NCBI RefSeq assembly: GCF_022829295.1
Contig: NZ_JAKSYH010000039.1
Span: forward strand, 1 to 64,000
Length of the DNA stretch: 64,000 nt
Direction: 5' to 3'
Source: Methylobacterium sp. J-088
GTDB lineage: Bacteria > Pseudomonadota > Alphaproteobacteria > Rhizobiales > Beijerinckiaceae
The notes under the pieces were generated by a model. The model had not been told where the DNA came from, searched no databases, and saw only the letters and a list, made by a program, of their open reading frames with translations. The position numbers and the translations under genes are program-made. Positions 18,961 to 28,665 of the stretch are shown piece by piece. How positions within the stretch are numbered: position 1 is the stretch's first letter; each line of letters opens with the position of its first letter.

Positions 18961-20118
18961 TCACAGGCCATCGAACACCCGATCGAGATCCTGAACGGAC
19001 CGTTCGATCGAGAAGCGAGCCGTGACCGTGCTGCGCCCATCCGCCGCCAGCCGTGCGGCCATCGCGCGGTCGCTCAGGAGCGAGCGCAAGGCCTCGGCCA
19101 GGGCCACGCCGTCTCCCGGCGGATAGAGGAGGCCGGTCGTCCCGTGATCGATGATCTCGCCCACCCCGCCGCCCCGCGTGGCGACCACGGGACGGCCCAA
19201 CGCCAGGCCCTCGACGATGACGCGTCCGAACGGTTCCGGGTCGATCGACGTGTGCGCCACGATATCGACCGCCGCCATGAGGCGCCGGACGTCCTTTCGG
19301 AAGCCCAGGAATTTGACCCGATCGGACAGGTGCTTCTGTTCGACCAGGGCCCGGATGCGATCGAAATAGGCGCTGTCCTGATAGGTCGCGTCACCGACCA
19401 CGAGGGCCTGCAGGCCCGGAACACGCTCCACCGCCTCGATCAGAACGTGCTGGCCCTTCCACGTGGCGATACGGCCGAACAGGCCGACCGTCGGAAGATC
19501 CGGCAGACCGGCTTCCTGCAGGACCGAACCGCGATCCGTGTCCGAGGCGGCGGGGACATCCGCCGCGAAATCGAAACCGTTGTAGACGACGGAGATCGAG
19601 TCGGCCCTGCCGCCGCATTCGATCAGAGCGTCCCGGGCGGCCAGGGAATTGGTCACCACGTGGGACGTCATGTGGTTGGCGAAGAAGACCAGGGCCCGCC
19701 GCATCGTTGGCGAGAAACTGCTGTCCGTCACCAGATCGTGCAGGATCCAGACGAACGGCTTGCGCGCGAGGCGTGCGGCGAGACCGGCCAGGAACAGGGA
19801 CTTCTGGCTGTTGGCGCAGACCACGTCGACGCCGCGAAAAGCCCTGATCAGTGCGCCCACGACCGCGAAGATGCCGATCAGGGCCGAGACGACAGCGCGA
19901 ATGCTTGATCCGCGCTTCAGCCTCAGGATCTGAGCGCCGGCCTTCACGGTCCTGGCGTCCGATCCCGCATCGATCAGATCCTGAACCAAAGGTCCGTCGT
20001 CGAGGAAGACGACCGGCCAATGGCGGCCGGTCTGCTTCGCATGGACGACGATATCGCGAAGAAAGAGTTCGGCGCCCCCGTAATGGGCAGCATGCGTGAC
20101 GAACAGAATCTTCTTCAT
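18961..20118 (-). CDS. GT4-family glycosyltransferase
   Basis: 385 residues with a GT-B fold of family GT4, probably adding a sugar from a nucleotide-sugar donor in exopolysaccharide synthesis. N-terminal MKKILFVTHAAHYGGAELFL is the usual glycine-rich acceptor-side loop; the C-terminal half has GLFGRIATWKGQHVLIEAV and the E-x7-E type motif PEPFGRVIVEGLALGRPVV. A hydrophobic stretch near 75-95 may associate with the membrane. Follows another GT4 gene and an export gene on the same strand; gap to the upstream gene is 180 bases. Confidence 0.88.
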   Translation of the reverse strand: MKKILFVTHAAHYGGAELFLRDIVVHAKQTGRHWPVVFLDDGPLVQDLIDAGSDARTVKAGAQILRLKRGSSIRAVVSALIGIFAVVGALIRAFRGVDVVCANSQKSLFLAGLAARLARKPFVWILHDLVTDSSFSPTMRRALVFFANHMTSHVVTNSLAARDALIECGGRADSISVVYNGFDFAADVPAASDTDRGSVLQEAGLPDLPTVGLFGRIATWKGQHVLIEAVERVPGLQALVVGDATYQDSAYFDRIRALVEQKHLSDRVKFLGFRKDVRRLMAAVDIVAHTSIDPEPFGRVIVEGLALGRPVVATRGGGVGEIIDHGTTGLLYPPGDGVALAEALRSLLSDRAMAARLAADGRSTVTARFSIERSVQDLDRVFDGL

Positions 20119-20298
20119 GGTGCGTTCCGGGCCATGACCGACAGGCGCGCCACGCCGATGATGCAGGAGAAAGTCCAGGCTCCGGTGTTTCCACCCGCCG
20201 GAGCGCTGAAGGGTGCGGTGCGAGCTGGGCGATCCATCAGGCCATCAGACCTTTCCGAGTGCGCCCCAGCGAAACGGCGTCCATTCCGGCGGCGCGCT

Positions 20299-21414
20299 CT
20301 AAAGGTTGGGCCGGCTGTCCGCCCCCGATCGCGCCATGGTCCGGTCGATGAACTGCGACATCTCGCGGGTGAAACGATCCAGGCCGAACTCCGAGGCCCG
20401 GCGGGCGATACGCTCCGGTTCGAAGGCGATCTGCCGGCTGCGCTCGACCGCGTCGATCAGGCAATCGACGGTCTGTTCATGGAAGAACGTGCCGGTGATC
20501 GAATCCTGGACGGTTTCCGTTGCTCCGCCGCGCGCATACGCGATCACCGGGCGGCCGCTCGCCATCGCTTCGACCGGAACGATGCCGAAATCCTCCTCGC
20601 CCGGGAAGATCAGGGCTTGGCAGCGTGCATAGTGATGCTGAAGGACCGGGAAGGGCTGCGGCCCGAGGATCTTCACCGTGGGACCCGCGAGGCTGCGCAG
20701 CTCACGCAGCATCTCGCCGCCGCCGATCACCACCAGGGGCTTCTGCAGCCGATTGAACGCTTCGACGGCCAGTTCGGGGCGCTTGTAGCGGACGAGTTCG
20801 CCCACCATCAGGTAGAAATCGCCGATCTCCTGGTCGGGTACGATGGAGAAGGCAGCCGTATCGACCGGCGGATAGACCACCGTCGCCTGGCGCCGATAGT
20901 AGGTCTCGATGCGACGGGCGACCGTGGCGGAATTCGCCACGAACTCGTGGACGCGGTTGGCGGAAATCGCGTCCCAATTGCGAATGTAATGTGCCGCGGG
21001 CGGCATGACGAGTCGGTTGATGAAACCCGTGCGCTCCCGGTAATCATGGAACATGTTCCAGACGTAGCGCATCGGGGAGTGGCAATAGCAGATATGGGTC
21101 GAGGCGGAGGGCGGGATGATGCCCTTCGCGGGCCCTGACTCGCTGCTGATCACGAGGTCGTAGCCGCGCAGGTCGAGCTGCTCCAGCGCCATGGGCATGA
21201 GCGGCAGGTACGACTTGTATTTCGCCACCGAGAACGGCAACCGGCCGATAAACGACGTCTTGATCTGGTGCGCCTTGATGGTCGGGGAGATCGCCGCCGG
21301 ATCATAGACGTGGGTGAAGATATCGGCGTTCGGATACATGTTGCACAGGGCTTCCACGACCTTCTCGCCGCCGCGCATTCCCACCAGCCAGTAATGAACG
21401 ATCGCAACTTTCAT
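20299..21414 (-). CDS. GT4-family glycosyltransferase
   Basis: 371 residues, starting MKVAIVHYWLVGMRGGEKVV. Middle motifs ICYCHSPMRYVWNMFHDYRE and the C-terminal EDFGIVPVEAMASGRPVIAYARGG are typical of the WbaZ/RfaB-like GT4 subgroup (mannosyl- or related transferases). Same strand as the export protein gene at 21655 and the next GT4 gene, so an exopolysaccharide cluster. A 19-base inverted repeat lies in the 240-base gap upstream. Confidence 0.9.
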   Translation of the reverse strand: MKVAIVHYWLVGMRGGEKVVEALCNMYPNADIFTHVYDPAAISPTIKAHQIKTSFIGRLPFSVAKYKSYLPLMPMALEQLDLRGYDLVISSESGPAKGIIPPSASTHICYCHSPMRYVWNMFHDYRERTGFINRLVMPPAAHYIRNWDAISANRVHEFVANSATVARRIETYYRRQATVVYPPVDTAAFSIVPDQEIGDFYLMVGELVRYKRPELAVEAFNRLQKPLVVIGGGEMLRELRSLAGPTVKILGPQPFPVLQHHYARCQALIFPGEEDFGIVPVEAMASGRPVIAYARGGATETVQDSITGTFFHEQTVDCLIDAVERSRQIAFEPERIARRASEFGLDRFTREMSQFIDRTMARSGADSRPNL

Positions 21415-21528
21415 TCAGTTTGCCTCGGCCTGGAACGGACTGGTTTTTCGAGATATCTCGCGCGGCACCAATTCGAGACGCGGTGGCGCGGGCTGTGCTG
21501 TGGTGGCCTTCGGCGCAGACTGCATCTT

Positions 21529-21571
21529 CGCGGTCTCGACGATGGAGACGTCCTCCATCGTCGAGACCGCG
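21529..21571. repeat. Perfect 19-base inverted repeat in the exopolysaccharide cluster
   Basis: CGCGGTCTCGACGATGGAG (21529-21547), 5-base spacer ACGTC, and its exact complement (21553-21571). Between the ExoF-like gene and the glycosyltransferase gene. No U-tract on either side, so not a standard terminator; a strong RNA hairpin or a decayed repeat is possible. Confidence 0.8.
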
Positions 21572-21654
21572 GTGCCAGCGTGTGCTGCAGCCGTGTGTGG
21601 CGGGTCGGGCGCCCTGCGGCGCGCCGAGCCGGTGTCTACGTCGGTGCAGAGCGT

Positions 21655-23016
21655 CTAGCGGATGCTCTTCAGCTGCGCTCCGGGAAGCTGGCCGGCCGCC
21701 TGCTCGGACCCGAGCTCGCTGCGCCCGGTCTCGGCGAAGTCGGGCCGCCGGTTGATCCGCACGCGGATGACGTCCTCGGGGAAGACGGGCGTGCTCTCCT
21801 CGGCTGCGATCTCCTGCGCCTTGCCGTCGACCTTTCGGACGATGCTGTAGGAGATCCGGGCGTTTCGATCGCTCGCCTTCGAGATGAAGCCGTCTGTCTC
21901 GGACAGCAGCGCCTGGGCCGTGCTGATCTTCTCCTTGGTCTCCTGCATCTTCAGGGAGACCTCATGGATTTCGTCGGAGACCGAATTCCTGAACTTGTTG
22001 CGCAGCTCCAGGCTGTCCCGATCGGCCTTGCTCAGCTCCTGCTGGGCACGGAGGATCGAGGTCGAGATATCGAGCTTGGACGACTCGAATTGCGCGAGCT
22101 GCTGTTCGAGGGTCGATTGCCGCGCGTTGACGGTGAGACCCTTGTTCATGAGCGTATCGACCGCATCCCGCTCGCGCTTGGCGAGTTCGATCTGGCGTTG
22201 CTGCGACTGCGCCCGCTCGTTGAGCGAGGTGACCTCCTGGGAGAGGAGCACCTTGAGCGCCTCGTAGGACTTGAGCTGCGCGCGCATCGACTCTTTGCGC
22301 GACTGGAAGATGCTGCCCTGCTGCTTGATGAAATCGCGGACGGTCGGGTTGCTGGCCTGATTGTTGATTTCGGCGGGGAAGGTGATGCTGTTGGCGTCCG
22401 CCAGTTCCGCGTTCAGGCGCGCCAGCCGCGTCATGTAGGAGGACAGGCTCAGCTGCAGGACGTTGAGGTCGCCCTCACCGCTGATCGATTCCCGCTCCGG
22501 CCGTTCGTCGGCAGTCCGGCGGAACCCGCCCGCGATGCCGACCGCCTGGAGGACCGTCAGGTTGGGGCGGTAGGGGTAGTCGCCGGCCTTGGTGACCGGA
22601 CCGAGGATGTAGAACGGGCGGTACTGGGTGATCTCGATCGCGATCTCGGGCCGCTTGACGGTGCCGATCTTCTTGACGAGGCCCTCCGCGATGACGTCGG
22701 ACAGTTCGCTCGTCGTTTTTCCCGTCGCCTTGACCTCGCCGATCAGCGGCAGCGAAATGTAGCCCGACGAATTGATCGTGTATTCCCCGGATATCGCGTC
22801 CCACTCGTAGACCTGAGCCTGCGAGGCGCGCCATTCGCTCGCGCGCACGCGGGTCTTGTCGCCGGCACCGAGCCTGTAATCGCTGTCGACGGCGTGGCCG
22901 CTTGTCGGCACCATCACGATCAGGGCGACCAGCGAACAGACGACGGCCAGAGATCTGGAGCCGGCGAGACGCATGCGTATTATTCGGCGGTTCAAGCCGC
23001 CCGCATGTTTATCCAT
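21655..23016 (-). CDS. Exopolysaccharide export protein (ExoF-like)
   Basis: 453 residues with a signal peptide (LAVVCSLVALIVMVPTSGHA), so periplasmic or outer-membrane associated. Residues about 45-125 form a polysaccharide export (Poly_export) domain starting DYRLGAGDKTRVRASEW, followed by an SLBB-like segment (YILGPVTKAGDYPYRPNLTVLQAV) and a long coiled coil (about 230-380, many E/Q/R/L), as in rhizobial ExoF. It probably links the inner-membrane polymerisation machinery to the exit channel. The first gene of the minus-strand exopolysaccharide group. Confidence 0.88.
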   Translation of the reverse strand: MDKHAGGLNRRIIRMRLAGSRSLAVVCSLVALIVMVPTSGHAVDSDYRLGAGDKTRVRASEWRASQAQVYEWDAISGEYTINSSGYISLPLIGEVKATGKTTSELSDVIAEGLVKKIGTVKRPEIAIEITQYRPFYILGPVTKAGDYPYRPNLTVLQAVGIAGGFRRTADERPERESISGEGDLNVLQLSLSSYMTRLARLNAELADANSITFPAEINNQASNPTVRDFIKQQGSIFQSRKESMRAQLKSYEALKVLLSQEVTSLNERAQSQQRQIELAKRERDAVDTLMNKGLTVNARQSTLEQQLAQFESSKLDISTSILRAQQELSKADRDSLELRNKFRNSVSDEIHEVSLKMQETKEKISTAQALLSETDGFISKASDRNARISYSIVRKVDGKAQEIAAEESTPVFPEDVIRVRINRRPDFAETGRSELGSEQAAGQLPGAQLKSIR

Positions 23017-23627
23017 GGTCGTAATCCTTACGCGTCGCCGATCCGGAAATTAAGCCATTCCTAATATCGGATCCAGGCGGAAACCCGCCCGATCTGAAAT
23101 CTTGGTATCCGGCCCAGCCGCAACCCGACATGGCCTGCCTGCCGGGATCGGCGCCCGCTCGCACTGGAACCCGGCGCATCATCGGCAGGAGCCAGGCGCG
23201 TCGTGTCGTCCGCGAGCCGAACAAGGTGAGCGCGCGCGGATGCGTCGCCGCGGACTCTGCCGGGATGGCTAGGCCGCGTCCAGCGCCACAAGCCGGCTTC
23301 CCAGGTTGGAGAATGCGGAGGACCGGTCGTCCCGGAGGAAATCGGGGGGTATCGACCGGACGGGCGGCGTTCGCGCGTCGCGACTTGCTGGCCGTTGGGG
23401 ACGTCAACGTCTCTGTGCCGGTCATCGATCCGGTGCCTCCTGGGCTGATCGAGCAACCAGTTCAGCGCGACCTGAAACCAAGCCTTGTCCGACGACCGGA
23501 ATGACCGCCTCACGTTGTGCAGCGCAGCATGTCCCGGATATACACGACAACAGGCGCAAACGCCTATTGGCCAATCATGAGGCTTTTGTAACGGACGTGA
23601 GCGGCTCGAGACTCCCGGGCCTGCGCA
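23017..23627. other. Long intergenic region upstream of the export gene
   Basis: 611 bases with no supported gene. It should contain the promoter of the exopolysaccharide operon; an AT-richer patch (about 23040-23070, ttaagccattcctaatatcgg) lies just upstream of the export gene. Open frames across it have no ribosome binding site or family similarity. Confidence 0.4.
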
Positions 23628-23855
23628 TCACAGCCGTTTGGTCGCCGCGACCCAGCGGCGCTCGACCCACCCGGCGATGCGGCACCACAGAGCGTTTGGA
23701 AGCCAGTACAGCTTCACCGCGATGGCGCAGCCGGCCAGCAGCACCAGGAATAGATACGCCACCGCGTTCAGCATCAGGCTCGGCGGCTCGTCGACCTCGG
23801 CCCGATCGTACCAGATCGGGTCGTCGTACCGGCGCGGATCATTATCGTCCAACAC
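23628..23855 (-). CDS. Small membrane protein (75 aa)
   Basis: GTG start at 23855 preceded by GGAGGG at a 6-base spacing. Acidic N-terminal part (DDNDPRRYDDPIWYDRAEVDEPP), one hydrophobic helix (NAVAYLFLVLLAGCAIAVKLYWL, about 30-52), then a basic tail (ERRWVAATKRL). Likely an inner-membrane protein; no known domain recognised. Confidence 0.6.
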   Translation of the reverse strand: MLDDNDPRRYDDPIWYDRAEVDEPPSLMLNAVAYLFLVLLAGCAIAVKLYWLPNALWCRIAGWVERRWVAATKRL

Positions 23856-24126
23856 TGGGATCCCTCCATCACGCGCCGGGGCGCGGCGGGAGACATTAGC
23901 AAATCATTTACCAATGCCGCTGTCACGGTCGACTGACGGATTGGCGGTCGATCGACCCGGGTATTGCCTGTGAGTTTCGGTGATTGATGACGGACCACGC
24001 CCCGCACCGCGGCGTGGTCCGGCCGCGGCGCCCTAGAGTGGCGCCATTTCAGCCCCCGTGCGACGCAGGCTCGCCTTGCGGCCGGACGGGCGAAACGCTA
24101 GGGATCTGAGCCCGTAAACGGGATGT

Positions 24127-24203
<77 letters not shown>

Positions 24204-24228
24204 TTTGTTCAGGAGCCTGTCGCGTCAG

Positions 24229-24540
24229 ATGCCGAGTGCCCGCATCTTCCGTCCGTCCCGGGATGCCACGCAGTCCGGCCTCGCCCGGACCAAGCAGTGG
24301 GTCCTGGAGTTCGACCGGACCAGCCCGCGCGAGATCGATCCGCTGATGGGCTGGAACGGATCCTCCGACATGATGCAGCAGGTCCGGCTGGAATTCGACA
24401 CGGAGGAGGAGGCGGTGGCCTACGCCAAGCGCGAGGGCATCGCCTACCGCGTCGAGCAGCCGGCCAAGCCCGCCGCCCGCAAGGGCCTGTCCTATTCGGA
24501 TAACTTCAAATTCAACCGCACCGCGCCCTGGACGCACTGA
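24229..24540 (+). CDS. NADH dehydrogenase accessory subunit, NDUFS4-like (ETC complex I subunit)
   Basis: 103 residues: MPSARIFRPSRDATQSGLA, then KQWVLEFDRTSPREIDPLMGW and a C-terminal SYSDNFKFNRTAPWTH. This matches the NDUFS4/AQDQ 18-kDa accessory subunit that alphaproteobacteria share with mitochondria; it stabilises the electron-input module of complex I. The start is ATG 24229, with AGGAG somewhat far upstream; the frame runs open through tRNA-Pro, which is ignored. A single gene away from any nuo operon, as is usual. Confidence 0.93.
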   Translation: MPSARIFRPSRDATQSGLARTKQWVLEFDRTSPREIDPLMGWNGSSDMMQQVRLEFDTEEEAVAYAKREGIAYRVEQPAKPAARKGLSYSDNFKFNRTAPWTH

Positions 24541-24544
24541 GGCG

Positions 24545-25003
24545 TCAGGCGTCCCGCCGCGCCCGCCATGCCGGGTAGGGCGAATCGCCCGCCGGTCTGA
24601 GCTGGCTGAGCTGCATCGGTTGCGCGTCGAGGGGCTGGCACAGCTCGGCATAGATCGAAGCGCTTCCGGCTCCGTACTGCTCGGCCTCCTCGGCCGAGAA
24701 CGCGAAGTAGCCGCGCTTGAAGCCGGCGAGCCGCATCGCGGCGTGGCACATCGGGCAGGGGCGCCCGCTCGCATACATCACGCAATCGGACAGGTCGCGG
24801 CGGCCCAGGATCCGGCTCGCCTCACGCAGCGCCACCATCTCGGCATGGGCGCTCGGGTCGTTGGTCGCGTGGACGGTGTTGGCCGCCCGGACGAGGATGG
24901 CGCCGTCGCGCACGATCACGGCCCCATAGGGCGAGCCGCCCGCAGCGACGTTCTCGGCGGCGAGCGCGACGGCCTCGCCGATATAGGATTCGTGCGTGGA
25001 CAT
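24545..25003 (-). CDS. Nucleoside deaminase (cytidine/deoxycytidylate deaminase fold, guanine-deaminase-like)
   Basis: 152 residues with the zinc site of the deaminase superfamily: HAE in PSAHAEMVALRE (His ligand and catalytic Glu) and PCxxC in SGRPCPMCHAAM. Length and the ending PAWRARR-type tail suit small nucleobase deaminases such as GuaD-type guanine deaminase; tRNA adenosine deaminase TadA is less likely because its tRNA-binding residues are not seen. Convergent with the NDUFS4-like gene, 4 bases apart. Confidence 0.85.
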   Translation of the reverse strand: MSTHESYIGEAVALAAENVAAGGSPYGAVIVRDGAILVRAANTVHATNDPSAHAEMVALREASRILGRRDLSDCVMYASGRPCPMCHAAMRLAGFKRGYFAFSAEEAEQYGAGSASIYAELCQPLDAQPMQLSQLRPAGDSPYPAWRARRDA

Positions 25004-25051
25004 GATCCTGCCCCTCTCAATGGCGCTCCAACGCCGGGCCCGGCCGGGAGT

Positions 25052-26119
25052 TCAGAACGCGTAGCGAACCGTGCAGGTGGGCAGGGTCTCGGCGAGGAGC
25101 GCCTTGAAGCGCGTGAGCCACCGGCCCTTCCAGCCGGCCCGGTAGCGCAGGTTCGCGCCTCCGCCCTCCGACACCTTGGCCTCCTGGATGTCGGGCCGCC
25201 ACAGCAGATCCTCAGCGCGGGGGTGCCAGCCGAGATTGACCGCGTGCAGATCCGCGTTGTGGGTCAGCATGATGATCTCGCATTTGAGCTGCGCCCTGGC
25301 GGCGTCCGAGAGCGTGCCGTCGATCTCGGCGAAGAGGGCGCGCCAATCGGCCTCCCAGCCCTCGTACAGGATCACGGGCGAGAAGTTGGCGTGGACCTCG
25401 TAGCCCGCCGCCACGAAATCGTTGATCGCGGCGATCCGCTCCGGCATCGGGGCGGTGCGCACGTCGACGATTCGGGCGATGCGCGCCGGCATGAGCGAGA
25501 AGCGGATCCGCGTCTTGCCCTGCGGATCGTAGTTCAACAGGTCGCGGTTCACGGTCTTGGTGGCGAAGGACGCCTTCGCGTTCGGCAGGTCGCGGAACAG
25601 CGCGATCAGGCTCCCGACGCCGCTGCTCACCGCGGCATCGACCGAGAGATCGCCGTTCTCCCCGATGTCGTAGATCCAGAAGGCCGGATCGATCAGGTCC
25701 GGTGCCGGCAGGGGGCCCTGGCGCGCGGCGTGGCGTTGGATCGCCGCGCAGGCCTGCTCGATATTCACGAACAGCGAGATCGGGTTGGCGAAGCCCTTCC
25801 GGCGCGGCACGTAGCAATAGGCACAGGCCATCGCGCAGCCGTTGGAGGTCGAGGGCGCGATGAAATGGGCGCTCCGGCCGTTCGGCCGCATGGTCAGGCC
25901 CTTCTTTACGCCCAGCACGAGGGTCGAGCGCTTGATCCGTACCCAATCGTCCACCGATCCGGCGTTGCCGTGCAGGTCCGGGATGTTCCAGTGCGACGGT
26001 ACCGGGATGCGCTCGGCCTCGGGGAAGCGCGCGAGGATCTCCTGACCGAGCGGGTAATCGGCCACGACGGGTTCGTGGTAGATCCGTCGGATATCGAGGA
26101 GATCGCGCGTGAGGGCCAT
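25052..26119 (-). CDS. Spore-photoproduct-lyase-like radical SAM protein
   Basis: 355 residues from ATG 26119 (MALTRDLLDIRRIYHEP). The radical SAM cluster motif CxxxCxxC is in TSNGCAMACAYCYVPRR; further SplB-like segments are FWIYDIGENGDLSVDAA, KASFATKTVNRDLLNY and RIRFSLMP. In spore formers SplB repairs the thymine spore photoproduct; this organism is not a spore former, so the role in alphaproteobacteria is not established and a DNA or other repair function is an inference. The longer open frame to 26260 is not family-like. Confidence 0.85.
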   Translation of the reverse strand: MALTRDLLDIRRIYHEPVVADYPLGQEILARFPEAERIPVPSHWNIPDLHGNAGSVDDWVRIKRSTLVLGVKKGLTMRPNGRSAHFIAPSTSNGCAMACAYCYVPRRKGFANPISLFVNIEQACAAIQRHAARQGPLPAPDLIDPAFWIYDIGENGDLSVDAAVSSGVGSLIALFRDLPNAKASFATKTVNRDLLNYDPQGKTRIRFSLMPARIARIVDVRTAPMPERIAAINDFVAAGYEVHANFSPVILYEGWEADWRALFAEIDGTLSDAARAQLKCEIIMLTHNADLHAVNLGWHPRAEDLLWRPDIQEAKVSEGGGANLRYRAGWKGRWLTRFKALLAETLPTCTVRYAF

Positions 26120-26457
26120 GTTAAATCCGGGGGCCGGACGCGGCCCGACGCACGATATGGGGTCCGGCCGCAGGCCCGGAATGGCTTGCGACCCCTGGTC
26201 CTGGGCCGTCCCCGTTCGCGAGGGCCGGAACGCGAGAGCGCCTCGGAGCAGAGCCACCATAGGTCATGGCCAAGACTTTCTATTCGCGTGTCGCATGCCG
26301 CGTCGCGGCGATCGACAGCGGATCCAGCGCTTTGTTTTGATTTGGTCACGTTGGCCGAACCGGCGTCACCGCGGCAGAAGACAGGCGATGCCCAAAGGTC
26401 GGCTCAATCCCAACCGTCTGTAGACGCCGGTTGCCCTGCAACATTATCTTACGATTC
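26120..26457. other. Divergent promoter region
   Basis: 338 bases between the SplB-like gene and the GGDEF-EAL gene. It must hold two divergent promoters; I see no clear operator, repeat or gene in it. Confidence 0.4.
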
Positions 26458-28521
26458 ATGAAGCATCATCGGGCGTCGCTGAGTGAGCGCGCCATGATTG
26501 TTCGGGATCAGGAGATGTCGGTTCCGGTGCCTCCGGGCTTGGGTGAGACGGCGCTTCGGGCCGGGGCGCTCTCACGCGCGCTCGTCCGACGGGACCAGCT
26601 CGAGGCCATGCGCGGCAGCGTGCTGACGGCGATTCCCGTCAACATGCTGCTTGGGCTCGCGAGCATGCTGGTCGCGTATCACAGTGGGCACGGTGAAGCC
26701 GGCGCCGTCTGGTTCGCGTTCTCCACGATCGTGAACCTGGCTCGGATCGGCCTGTGCCGTGCGACCTGTCTCGGGCTGGGCCTGACGTCGGAGACGCCGC
26801 CGGCCATGGCCGCCGCGGCCATGCAATCGGCCGATCGGCACCTGCGCGCCTGCATCGCGGCGGCGTCCCTGTCCGGCTTGGTCTGGGCCTGCCAGCCGCT
26901 CCTCTGCGCGGGTTACACTTCGGCGCAGACCTTGTTCTACCTCGCGATCACCTGCGGCATCACCGCGGGCGCAGTCACGCACGGGACCGCCTATGCGCGG
27001 ATCCCGCTGGCCTTCATCCTGCCGCCGCTGCTCTCCGTCACCATCTGCCTCGTCGCGGTCGGCGATTTCGACCGGACCTGCCTCGCGGTCTGCGTGCTGC
27101 TCTACCTCCTCGCCCTGACGCACACGGCGTTCCGGAGCGAGGCCGGTTTCCGGGAGGCGAGCCGGATCAAGAACGAGGCAACCGCGCTGGCGCGGTCGCG
27201 CGCGGAGGCCCATGCCAGCGTGAGCGCCTTGGCGGACGAGATGCGCCGACGCGCCACGCATGACGACCTGACGGGCCTGCTCAATCGGGCGGGGTTCATC
27301 CAGCAGGCGGAGAGCCGCCTCCCGGCCAGCTCGATCAGCCTGCTGCTGCTCGATCTCGACGGCTTCAAGCTCGTCAACGACGTTTACGGCCACAAGGCCG
27401 GCGACCGGGTGCTGGTCGAGGTTGCCCGGCGCATCCGCGCGGAACTGCCGGAGAGCGGCCTCGCGGCGCGGCTCGGGGGCGACGAGTTCGCGGTGCTGTA
27501 CGACCCCGCCGCGTCCGGCATGCCGCACGACCGGCTTGCGGCGGCCCTCGTCGCCGCGGTCGCGCAGCCCCTGGACGGTTTCGATGCGGGTCGGCTCGGG
27601 GTGAGCATCGGCGTTCATCCCGGCCCTGAACCGAGCCTGACGGAGATGCTGAGCTGCGCCGACGCGGCTCTGTACGCCGCCAAGGCGGCCGGTCGGAACC
27701 ACTATCGGATGTTCGATGCAGGTCTGCGCGAGCGGCTGCAGATCCGTCGCGATCTGGAGCGCGACCTCTCGACGGCCCTGGCGGAGGGTACTCCGGAGGT
27801 GTGGTTCCAGCCGATCTACAGCATAGACGCCACGACGCTGGTCGGGCTCGAAGCCCTGGTGCGCTGGCAGCATCCGCGGCTCGGCTGGATCGCGCCGCCC
27901 GACTTGGTGGCCACGGCGGCAACCGCCGGGCTGACCGAGTCCCTGCTGCGCTACATCCTCGAACAAGTCTGCGCGATGATGCAGATCCTGCGCGGCCGAG
28001 GACTCGGAAACGTCCGTGTCGCCATGAACGTCTCCCCTCAGGAGATGGCACAGGTGCCGGTCGACGAGATCGTCATCGAGCGCTTGCGCGGCCTCGACCT
28101 GCCGGCCGCGATGCTTGAGATCGAGATCACCGAGGAGACCGCGCTCGATATCGCGGCCGTTCAGGGCAAGCTCCAGGCCCTGTCGCGGGCGGGCATTCGC
28201 GTGGCGCTCGACGATTTCGGCATCGGTTACTCGTCGCTGTCGTCGCTGCGCCAGCTACGGGCGGACCGGATCAAGATCGATCGGAGCTTCGTCACCGGGC
28301 TCAGCGCCTCGGACGACAAGCGCGGCCTGGTCCTCGCGGTGCTGGGCCTCGGTCGCATGCTCGGGCTCGAGGTCGTGGCCGAGGGTGTCGAATCCGACGA
28401 GGATCTCCGCACCCTTCAGACGATGGGCTGCCCGTTTCTCCAGGGCTACCACCTCGGTCGGCCGATGCCGGGGTGTGAACTGGAGGTCAAGGTGTTCGCA
28501 AACCACATCGAAGCCGCCTGA
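26458..28521 (+). CDS. Membrane GGDEF-EAL protein (cyclic di-GMP synthesis/breakdown)
   Basis: About 687 residues. Six hydrophobic helices (about 50-225, for example VNMLLGLASMLVAY, IPLAFILPPLLSVTICLVAVG) anchor it in the inner membrane. The GGDEF domain keeps its active site (LGGDEFAVLY, about 338) and the substrate region DLDGFKLVNDVYGHKAGD. The EAL domain keeps EAL (GLEALVRWQHP, about 463), EITE, DDFGIGYSSLSSLRQL and EGVE, so both activities could be intact. No N-terminal sensory domain of known type. Start is uncertain: ATG 26458, 26494 or 26515. Confidence 0.93.
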   Translation: MKHHRASLSERAMIVRDQEMSVPVPPGLGETALRAGALSRALVRRDQLEAMRGSVLTAIPVNMLLGLASMLVAYHSGHGEAGAVWFAFSTIVNLARIGLCRATCLGLGLTSETPPAMAAAAMQSADRHLRACIAAASLSGLVWACQPLLCAGYTSAQTLFYLAITCGITAGAVTHGTAYARIPLAFILPPLLSVTICLVAVGDFDRTCLAVCVLLYLLALTHTAFRSEAGFREASRIKNEATALARSRAEAHASVSALADEMRRRATHDDLTGLLNRAGFIQQAESRLPASSISLLLLDLDGFKLVNDVYGHKAGDRVLVEVARRIRAELPESGLAARLGGDEFAVLYDPAASGMPHDRLAAALVAAVAQPLDGFDAGRLGVSIGVHPGPEPSLTEMLSCADAALYAAKAAGRNHYRMFDAGLRERLQIRRDLERDLSTALAEGTPEVWFQPIYSIDATTLVGLEALVRWQHPRLGWIAPPDLVATAATAGLTESLLRYILEQVCAMMQILRGRGLGNVRVAMNVSPQEMAQVPVDEIVIERLRGLDLPAAMLEIEITEETALDIAAVQGKLQALSRAGIRVALDDFGIGYSSLSSLRQLRADRIKIDRSFVTGLSASDDKRGLVLAVLGLGRMLGLEVVAEGVESDEDLRTLQTMGCPFLQGYHLGRPMPGCELEVKVFANHIEAA

Positions 28522-28665
28522 GCGGGCGGGTCGGCGCGTTATCCGTTTGACCGGAATGCCGGCGCTTGGCGCGAAACCTTCGGCCCGGCGCGCCCTTCGC
28601 CGGGCGCGCTCCGCTGCCCCGGCCGGGGCGGAAGTTGCCGAGCATTCGGGCAGCAAATGCTTGCG

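Noticed and set aside
21268..23064. 598-codon open frame on the plus strand opposite the glycosyltransferase and export genes
   Set aside because: The minus-strand products have clear motifs and signal peptides; the plus-strand frame has none and lacks a ribosome binding site.
24620..26461. 613-codon open frame opposite the deaminase and SplB-like genes
   Set aside because: Shadow of two well-supported minus-strand genes; it crosses both and their intergenic gap.
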